64,000 nucleotides of DNA from SG8-41 sp963802355. Lineage in GTDB: Bacteria; Pseudomonadota; Gammaproteobacteria; Burkholderiales; SG8-41. The stretch covers positions 262,825 through 326,824 of the forward strand of contig CAWDIV010000014.1 in NCBI GenBank assembly GCA_963802355.1. The letters run 5' to 3'. The translations under genes and the position numbers were made by a program. Below, piece by piece: positions 51,893 through 64,000 of this stretch. The first letter of the stretch is position 1. Each line of letters starts with the position of its first letter. The notes under the pieces are model-generated. The model saw only the letters and a program-made list of their open reading frames with translations, ran no database searches and was not told the origin of the DNA.

Positions 51893-52354
51893 CTATTTCC
51901 TCGCCCGCGCTGCCTCCAGGTCGCGCCGCGCCTTCTCTACCGCGCTTTCGAGCGCTTTCTGGCGCTCCCAGTAAGCGTCCGTGAGCCGGCTCGCGCCGCT
52001 CACGGTCCCGATGCGCTCGCCTTCGCGTGGCTCCTTGCCGGCTGCCAGCGCCGCTTCGGCGTCGGCGAGCGTCTTCTCCGCTGCGCGCGCCCGGCCATCC
52101 ACCGCGTCGCGTCTTGCGCGGTCTTCTTCGAGCTGTCTCAAGACCTGGGTCTCGCCGGGAGTCGGCGGTATGACACCCTTGGTGGCAGGCGCGACTTTGG
52201 TCGGTTCCACCTTGGCCGCGCCCGGCGCCGGCTTGTCGCCATAGATCACCTGGCCATCGGGCATGGTGGACTTGTACATCGTCTGAGCGATGACGGGGGT
52301 CACGACCAAAGCGATCGCCAATAACGATCCGAATACTGGGATGGGGCTCTGCAT
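51893..52354 (-). CDS. DUF4124 domain protein
   Basis: A 153-residue exported protein: signal peptide VFGSLLAIALVVTPVIAQ, then the DUF4124 core MYKSTMPDGQVIYGDKPAPG, typical of betaproteobacteria, followed by an Ala/Glu/Arg-rich coiled coil (AVDGRARAAEKTLADAEAAL and on). Function unknown; the domain resembles a small beta-hairpin module thought to bind envelope components. It is divergent from uvrA, with 155 bases between. Confidence 0.82.
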   Translation of the reverse strand: MQSPIPVFGSLLAIALVVTPVIAQTMYKSTMPDGQVIYGDKPAPGAAKVEPTKVAPATKGVIPPTPGETQVLRQLEEDRARRDAVDGRARAAEKTLADAEAALAAGKEPREGERIGTVSGASRLTDAYWERQKALESAVEKARRDLEAARARK

Positions 52355-52509
52355 GTTCTCGCCTTTCCGGGAAAATCACCGGCGTTCATCGTGGACGAAA
52401 CCGATTATATCAACGCGCGCGGACGGCGCCTTAAGGATAGATGTCGGTACCGGCCGCGCGCAGGTAAAATAGCGCCCTTCCACGAGATTTCCGAATCATT
52501 CCCGACGCA

Positions 52510-58550
<6,041 letters not shown>

Positions 58551-58719
58551 CCGCACTACTTCAAACTACGATCGAGCGAGACAGCCGTTCTCCACGCGGA
58601 GAGCCGCGCCGCGCTAAACTGTTCTTTCCATTCTTAGGAGTAGTTCTCGCAATGGGCGCTACGATAGATTCCTCGGCATTTCGCCGCGAACCAATGAACG
58701 GAGGCTGCCCAAGCCTGCG

Positions 58720-59457
58720 ATGCGAGCCCACCAGATGATGGTCCGCCGTTCGATTCTGTTGCTAATTTTCGCTCTTGCCCTTCCGCCGGCGGCGTTCGCG
58801 GCCGAGATGGCGGCATCCCGTTACGTCACGGTTCCCGCGAGCGCGGACGGCATCGGCAAGTCCTACATGGGGCGGGAGATCGCGCAAGTCATGGGCGTCG
58901 GCGGCGCGCCGTGGCTGGAGCGCTCCGAGCGGGCGCACGAGGAAGGGACGGATCTCGTGCTCGCGGCCCTGGACATAAACCCCGGAATGGTGATCGCGGA
59001 CATCGGCGCCGGCACCGGTTATTACGCCCGGCGCATGGCGCGGCGCACCGGCTCGAGAGGCATGGTGTACGCGGTGGAGGTACAGCCGGGGATGATGGCG
59101 CTGCTGGAGAAGCATCTTTCCCGCCACCTCGTGACCAACGCCAAGCCGGTCCTCGGCACGGCAACCGACCCGCGGTTGCCCGCGGCAAGTCTCGACCTTG
59201 CGGTCATGGTGGATGTCTACCACGAGCTCGAGTATCCGTACGAGATGCTGGCCGCCATCGTGCGCGCGCTCAAGCCAGGCGCGCGGCTCGTCTTCGTGGA
59301 ATTCCGGGGCAACGATCCGGCGGTGCCCATCAAGCCGCTGCATACGATGACCGAAGAGCAGGTGCGCAAGGAGGCGGCCGTGCACCCCCTCGAATGGGTG
59401 AAGACCGTGCGCGACCTGCCGTGGCAGCACGTCGTCGTCTTCCGCAGGAGACCCTGA
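58720..59457 (+). CDS. Exported class I SAM-dependent methyltransferase
   Basis: A 245-residue protein. Motif I of the Rossmann methyltransferase fold is VIADIGAGTGYYARRMA, followed by VYAVEVQPGMMALLEKH and LDLAVMVDVYHELEYPYEML. The N-terminus has a typical signal peptide (RRSILLLIFALALPPAAFA-AEM), which is unusual because SAM is not expected in the periplasm; a lost or uncleaved signal is possible. Starts at 58720, 58735 and 58738 are in frame. Substrate unknown. Convergent with the TPR gene. Confidence 0.8.
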   Translation: MRAHQMMVRRSILLLIFALALPPAAFAAEMAASRYVTVPASADGIGKSYMGREIAQVMGVGGAPWLERSERAHEEGTDLVLAALDINPGMVIADIGAGTGYYARRMARRTGSRGMVYAVEVQPGMMALLEKHLSRHLVTNAKPVLGTATDPRLPAASLDLAVMVDVYHELEYPYEMLAAIVRALKPGARLVFVEFRGNDPAVPIKPLHTMTEEQVRKEAAVHPLEWVKTVRDLPWQHVVVFRRRP

Positions 59458-59544
59458 GCTACTTGCCGGCCCAGAACTCGAAGAGCTGCCTTCCCTCCAC
59501 GCACAGGAACGAGTCGCGCGCCACGGCGTTCATCGGGGAGTCGA

Positions 59545-60795
59545 CTACGCGACGCGCAACCGCTTCGGCGGGACGCTCGGGGCCGCCCGGCCCCGGGCCG
59601 CGGCGCACGTCAGCTCGAGCACGTCGCGCTGCGCCTGACTGCCGCCCATGCGATGCGCGGCCGGCGGCAGGCGGGACAGTAGGTCTTCCGCGGCAGCGTA
59701 GTCCCCGCGCCCGAACGCCTGCAGTGCCCGGCATGCGGGGAGCCCTGCTACGCGCGTCATGTCGCTGTTGCTGCCGCTCCGCAGGATCCTCCTGGTCTGC
59801 GCCGCCAGCAGCACGTGCGCGAGGTCCCATCGTTGCGCGCCGACATAGGCCATCATCGCGTGCACGTCGTTGAAGGCGCAGTACGCATCTCCCGCGTGTG
59901 GCGCCCAGCGCTCGGCGAGCGCGCGCCAGCGGCCGGCGAGTTCCATCTCGCGCAGGTGCAGCCGCCACAGGAGCGCCGAAGCGTCGATCAGGTCCGAGAT
60001 CGCACCCGTGCCAGGGCCGATGTACCGGTCGTAGGTTTCAAGCGCCCGCTGCCCGCCTTCCGCTTCGAGCTGGAACAACGCGAGATGCCACGAGTGATGC
60101 GTCGCCATCGGGCCCTCGCCGGCCCAGTGGGACGCACGCGATTTCATCCAATACACCCCCTCCAGAGCGCGCCCCTGCATCTCGAGGATGTGCGCGACGG
60201 CGTGGTGCGCCCTGACGTCGCGCGGCTCGAGCTGAAGGGCGTGCAACGCCGTTTCCTCCGCGCGGCCGTACTCGCCGCACTCCTCGAGGCCGAACGCGAG
60301 CATGGAGAGCACAGCGTGATACCCGGGAATCTCCGCCGACCAGGCGGGCAGCACGGTCTCGACGCGGCTCCGCAGAGAGTGCGCGTCGCCCCGGACGTAA
60401 TCGAAGGAATGTGCTACCTGCAGCGCGAGCGCGTCCCGCGGATATTCGTGGAGCAGGCTGCCGAGGAGCCCGCTCGCGGCCTCGTACTCTCCCGCGACCG
60501 CCGCGGCGAGCGCGGCAAAATAGCCCCGCTCGCGCGAGTTGAGGCCTCCAGCGTTGATATCGCCGAGAATGTTCGCCCCTATGTCCGCCCCCGCCGGGTT
60601 GCGGCCGCCGAGACGCAGGTAGGCCTCGAACATCCGCGCCATCGCGAACGCCGGGGATTCCGCGATCGCGTCGCGCAGCTGTGCGAGTGGATCGCCGCGA
60701 CAGAGCTGGAAAGCCGCCAGCGCGCTCTCGAAGTGCTCGAGCGCGCGCGGCGATGCGCCGGTGATCGGGCAGCCGCGGGCGTCCAAGATCGGCAT
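59545..60795 (-). CDS. TPR-repeat protein, TTC38-like
   Basis: About 416 residues of helix-turn-helix TPR units, similar to the TTC38 family: PITGASPRALEHFESALAAF near the N-terminus, LALQVAHSFDYVRGDAHSLR, HHAVAHILEMQGRALEGVYW, HHSWHLALFQLEAEGGQRAL. Function unknown; a protein-binding scaffold is likely. I choose ATG 60795, where homology begins and GAGGA precedes. ATG 60831 overlaps the upstream stop as ATGA, which would couple it to the ferritin-like gene. C-terminal tail rich in Arg/Pro. Confidence 0.78.
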   Translation of the reverse strand: MPILDARGCPITGASPRALEHFESALAAFQLCRGDPLAQLRDAIAESPAFAMARMFEAYLRLGGRNPAGADIGANILGDINAGGLNSRERGYFAALAAAVAGEYEAASGLLGSLLHEYPRDALALQVAHSFDYVRGDAHSLRSRVETVLPAWSAEIPGYHAVLSMLAFGLEECGEYGRAEETALHALQLEPRDVRAHHAVAHILEMQGRALEGVYWMKSRASHWAGEGPMATHHSWHLALFQLEAEGGQRALETYDRYIGPGTGAISDLIDASALLWRLHLREMELAGRWRALAERWAPHAGDAYCAFNDVHAMMAYVGAQRWDLAHVLLAAQTRRILRSGSNSDMTRVAGLPACRALQAFGRGDYAAAEDLLSRLPPAAHRMGGSQAQRDVLELTCAAARGRAAPSVPPKRLRVA

Positions 60796-60827
60796 GGGAG
60801 CGTCCTCTGTCCGGTCCCGGCGGTTCA

Positions 60828-61761
60828 TCATCCCACGATCGGCGCGAGCGCCTTGCCGATGCGACCGGCTTGCTCCGGCGTGATCATGTCCCCGAGGATG
60901 CCCACGAAGCGCGGATCCTCCACGCCCGAGACGATGTACTGCCAGCGATAGGCCTTGAGCACACCTGCGCGCAGCCGTTCCTGCTGCTCAGGCGCAAGCC
61001 GTCGCCCGCAGATCTTGACGAAGTAGTCCGCGTCAGTGCCCGCCTGTAACTGCAGCAACCCGTCTACTGCGCCCACGAGCGCGATCAAGTCGTCAACGGC
61101 GTGGTCGCGTTCCGCCACGGACAGGTTGGCGTTCTCGCGCCGCCACTCGAGTTCGTCGAGGATCGCGTGCTGCGACTCCTCGCGCCAGTGAAAAAGGAAT
61201 ACGTCCTTGTAGAGCTCCGAAAGGTTCGCGTCGGGCTCGATGCTCGAGCGGTAGTGCGCCTGGGTGAAGAGCTCGATGTTGCACGTCAGCGCCAGCACCG
61301 CCCAGGTGGACTTGCCGAGCACCACGGCGGCGACGTCGTTCGGCTGCGGCAGGAAGCCGTAGCCTTCGGGCATGTCCTCCGCGGCCATGCGCTCGATGCG
61401 GCGGAATAGCTCCTGATGCTTCAGTTCCTCGTCGGTGAAGCGCACCAGCGCCTCGAGCTTGACCTGGTCGCCGAGCCAGTGTCGCGGCTCACCTCGAGGA
61501 TCTTGGCGCCGATGAAGCGCTCGACAAGGCCGAACATGTTGGCGTAGGTGCGGCCCTGGATCTGGGAGAGCAGCCTGCGCTCGCCCGCGCCGAGGAAATC
61601 AGCTCGTGCACCTTCGAGATGCCGTCGGGCAGGAACTTCCTGGAAAAGTCGAACTTGCGGCCGCGGATGACGTCGCGGTCTATGTCCCAGCGGATGCGCT
61701 TCGAGACTTCGATGCACTTGGCGTAGCGCCCGGCATCGCTGCGTTGCTCTGTGGCTTCCAT
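60828..61761 (-). CDS. Ferritin-like di-iron carboxylate protein, frameshifted
   Basis: About 311 residues after correcting two missing bases (near 61600 and 61485). Blocks: RYAKCIEVSKRIRWDIDRDV, FLGAGERRLLSQIQGRTYAN, FTDEELKHQELFRRIERM, LALTCNIELFTQAHYRSSIE, FLFHWREESQHAILDELEW. Two ExxH-type helices (EELKHQ, EESQH) with further Glu/His suggest a four-helix di-iron site as in ferritin-like oxidases and N-oxygenases. I do not recognise a named subfamily. ATG 61761 has AAGGAGA 7 bases upstream. First gene of a pair with the TPR protein. Confidence 0.65.
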
Positions 61762-62130
61762 TGCAGTTCTCCTTTGAAGTTGTCGGTTGTTGTCCACGCT
61801 CCGGCTCTAGACCGGGGCGCTCAACGCGGTGCCAGTATCGGCGCCGGCTCCGCGCCCGCCCATGTCCGACCCTCCGCACTTCTTGCCCGGAACGCCGGAA
61901 CCATCTGCAGAGGACCCGGATACAATTGCGCCACCTCGAAACGGCTTCCGTCCAAGGGTCCACGCAGTGTCCACGCGGCACGTCATCGGTGCGTGAATTG
62001 GCAGGCCAGGCACGTAAAAGATGCGTAAAAAAGAGGATCTTGATGAAAACATTCGCTGCCTGACCGTCGCTAGGCGGCAGCCCGGCCTATGAGCTAAGCT
62101 CTTCCGGGAGATGTTCGCCATGTGCGCAGC
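61762..62130. other. Divergent intergenic region, no gene seen
   Basis: 369 bases between the ferritin-like gene (minus) and the BTAD gene (plus). It holds both promoters. No repeat array, hairpin or short gene that I can support. Confidence 0.5.
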
Positions 62131-64000
62131 ATGACCAAGCTCACGATCACGGTCCTCGGAGGCTTGAACATCCAGCAGGCTGGAGCCGTCGAGCCGCTCG
62201 ACTTCCCGACGCGAAAGAGCAGGGCGTTTCTGGCCTACCTCGCGTTATCGCCGGGCATGACGCGATCCCGCGAGCACCTGGCGGGCACCTTCTGGGATCG
62301 CAGCGCGGAGGAGCAGGCGCGCGCAAGCCTGCGGCAGACGCTCTCGAGCCTGCGCAAGGCGCTGCCCGCCGATGCCGCCGCAATCGATACCGATTCGGAT
62401 TCCGTCTGGCTCGACGTGCACGCCGTAGAGGTCGATGCGCTGCAGTTCGATCGGCTCGCTTCTGATCGCTCGGCGGAATCGCTGGAGCGGGCCGTTGCCC
62501 TCTACCGAGGCGAACTGCTCAGCGGCTTCAGCTTGCGCGAAGAGCGCTTCGAGCAGTGGTTGTCGTCCGAGCGCCGGCGCCTCCACGAGTGCGCGGTCCA
62601 GGCCTTTTCCGATCTCGTGGGCCATTACGCGCAAGCCGATCGCTACGATCGCGGGATAGCGGTTGCCGAGAGAATGTTGGCCCTGGACCCGGTCCTGGAA
62701 TGGGCGCATCGCGCGCTCATGGAGCTCTATTTGCAGACCGGGAGGAGAGAGGCCGCACTCAGGCAGTACCAGGAGTGCGCCCGCATATTGAATAGCGAGC
62801 TCGGGATTGCGCCGGCCGAAGAAACACAACGGCTTGCCGCAAAGATCGGCCGAACGCCCGAGGTGCAAAGCGCGACCGGCCCAAGCATTTCGCGCTCGCT
62901 CCTTCAGCGTTCTCCCGAAGGCTCCGCGAGGACACGGCCACCTGAGGTCGGCGGAGTGAGCCGTCGCCGGTCCTGCCGGCCGAGCGCAAGCACCTAACCG
63001 TGCTTTGTGTGCGCATCCGCGAGTCCATCGAGGGCTCGGATCCCGAGGCGACCCTCGAACGGGTCGATCCGCTCCTCGAGACGATGATCGCGGCGATCCG
63101 ACGTTACGGCGGGACGATCAGCCACGTGCGAGGCGACGGTATCACGGCGTTGTTCGGCGCACCCGTGGCGCACGAGGATCACACGGTGCGTGCTTGCTAC
63201 GCTGCGCTCGCGATGCGCGAAGCCATTCCCGCCGCTCACCCAGCCAGCCGTTGGACGTGCGAATCGGCATTCATTCCGGGGAAGCAGTAGTGCGCACCAT
63301 GGGGACGAGAACCTCGCGGCACTACGATGCCGTCGGCCCGGTGCCACGGCTGTCGGGTCACCTCGATGCGGCGCTCGCTCCCGGCGAGATCGGTCTCACT
63401 CCGGACGCGGCGCGGCGCGCAGGGGGTTCGTTGACTCTCGCGTCTCGGGGCCGAAGCGTCTCGAGGGAGTCTCGGCGCCGGTGGAGGGATTCGGGATTGC
63501 TCGCGAGAGACAGCTCTGCGCTCGCGTTGGCACGCACGCTCGGCGCGAGGACTCACGAAATTCATCGGTCGGGAGACAGAACTCGCCCGCTTGGGGGAGT
63601 TGCTTGATCGCATCGCTCGCGGTTCCGGGCAAGTGGTGGCGATCGTGGGCGAGCCGGGAATGGGAAAGTCGCGGCTCGTGCGCGAGTTCGTCAACTCCCC
63701 GCTCGTGGCGGCCTGCCTGGTGCTCGAGACCGGCACGATCTCGCACGACACGACCGCCACCTATCTCTCGATTGCGAATCTGCTGCGCACCTGGTTCAAG
63801 ATCGGAGAACGCGACACGCAAGCCGAAGCCGACGAGAGAAACTTCGGCGCGGCGTGGAATCACTCGATCCCGCGCTCGCGCCCGCGCTTCCACCATTGAC
63901 CGCCCTGCTGGACCTCCCAGCGGAAGACCCGGAGTGGGCGACGCTGAACCCGTTGCAGCAGCGCCAGCGCACGCTGGAAGCGGTGAAGACGCTGCTGATA
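62131..64000 (+). pseudogene. BTAD regulator fused to adenylate-cyclase and AAA ATPase domains, frameshifted, runs off the window
   Basis: Residues 1-90 form an OmpR-type winged helix (LTITVLGGLNIQQAG, RKSRAFLAYLALSPGMTRSR). About 95-250 is the bacterial transcriptional activator domain (RHECAVQAFSDL-like text, MELYLQTGRREAALRQYQEC). Then, in another frame, a class III nucleotide-cyclase domain (RKHLTVLCVRI, GGTISHVRGDGITALFGAPV, DVRIGIHSGEAVVR). Last, an ATPase with FIGRETELARLGELL and Walker A GEPGMGKSRL. The first metal Asp of the cyclase (usually F-x-D) reads V-R here, so cyclase activity is doubtful. At least three indels. The gene continues past base 64000. Confidence 0.72.

Noticed and set aside
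59815..60951. 378-codon plus-strand frame over the TPR gene
   Set aside because: Arg/Val-rich shadow frame; the minus strand gives a coherent TTC38-like protein.

Overview
The window looks like part of a chromosome from a betaproteobacterium, most likely Burkholderiales. The evidence is high GC, eleven TctC/Bug-family solute-binding proteins (SBPs) with no TctA or TctB membrane partner in view, a four-ABC duplicated UvrA, DUF2917 beside a LysR regulator, DUF4124, and a PEP-CTERM-type sorting signal. I see no rRNA, tRNA, CRISPR array, transposase or phage gene.

Layout. 0-20 kb: small catabolic cassettes of an enzyme next to a Bug SBP. They include two carboxymuconolactone-decarboxylase-like proteins, a ketopantoate-reductase-like enzyme, pyroglutamyl peptidase, two Ldh-type dehydrogenases, a DMT exporter, a split TPP decarboxylase, class II aldolase, a VOC protein and UdgX. 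20.9-27.2 kb: a receiver protein and a 1941-residue REC/GAF/PAS/GGDEF/EAL/REC sensor. 27.8-36.5 kb: Bug paralogues (two of them damaged), a secreted vanadium-haloperoxidase-like protein, a MetE-like enzyme and an orphan receiver. 36.5-46.8 kb: a long minus-strand catabolic operon headed by a GntR regulator (enolase-superfamily enzyme, LeuC-like, LeuD-like, TcuA-like flavoprotein, isocitrate-lyase-family lyase, CapA, MmgE/PrpD, amidohydrolase). 47-52 kb: Bug SBP, zinc alcohol dehydrogenase, GGDEF/EAL protein, DUF4124. 52.5-58.6 kb: duplicated UvrA. 58.7-64 kb: secreted methyltransferase, TPR protein, ferritin-like protein, and a BTAD/cyclase/AAA regulator cut by the window end.

Two features cut across the layout. 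First, many gene boundaries carry short tandem arrays, mostly of 7-base units (GAGTGTC, GAGTCAC, GATACGA, CTCATCC, GTGATGG). The unit is homogeneous within a locus, differs between loci, and is often present again in inverted orientation. Several arrays end at a start codon that has no Shine-Dalgarno, one appears to encode most of a signal peptide, and uvrA carries at least six arrays plus two larger repeat elements as translated insertions. Second, single-base indels interrupt nearly every gene from about 35.5 to 51.6 kb, and also uvrA, the ferritin-like gene and the last gene. I give merged coordinates for those genes. CDS marks frameshifted genes with one or two indels, pseudogene marks truncated or multiply interrupted ones. 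Residual assembly error is at least as likely as real decay.

Functionally the region suggests uptake and breakdown of organic acids. The 40.5-46 kb operon could form a route from a tricarboxylate through an unsaturated acid and its hydrate to cleavage by an isocitrate-lyase-type enzyme. That is an inference from family membership, not a demonstrated pathway.
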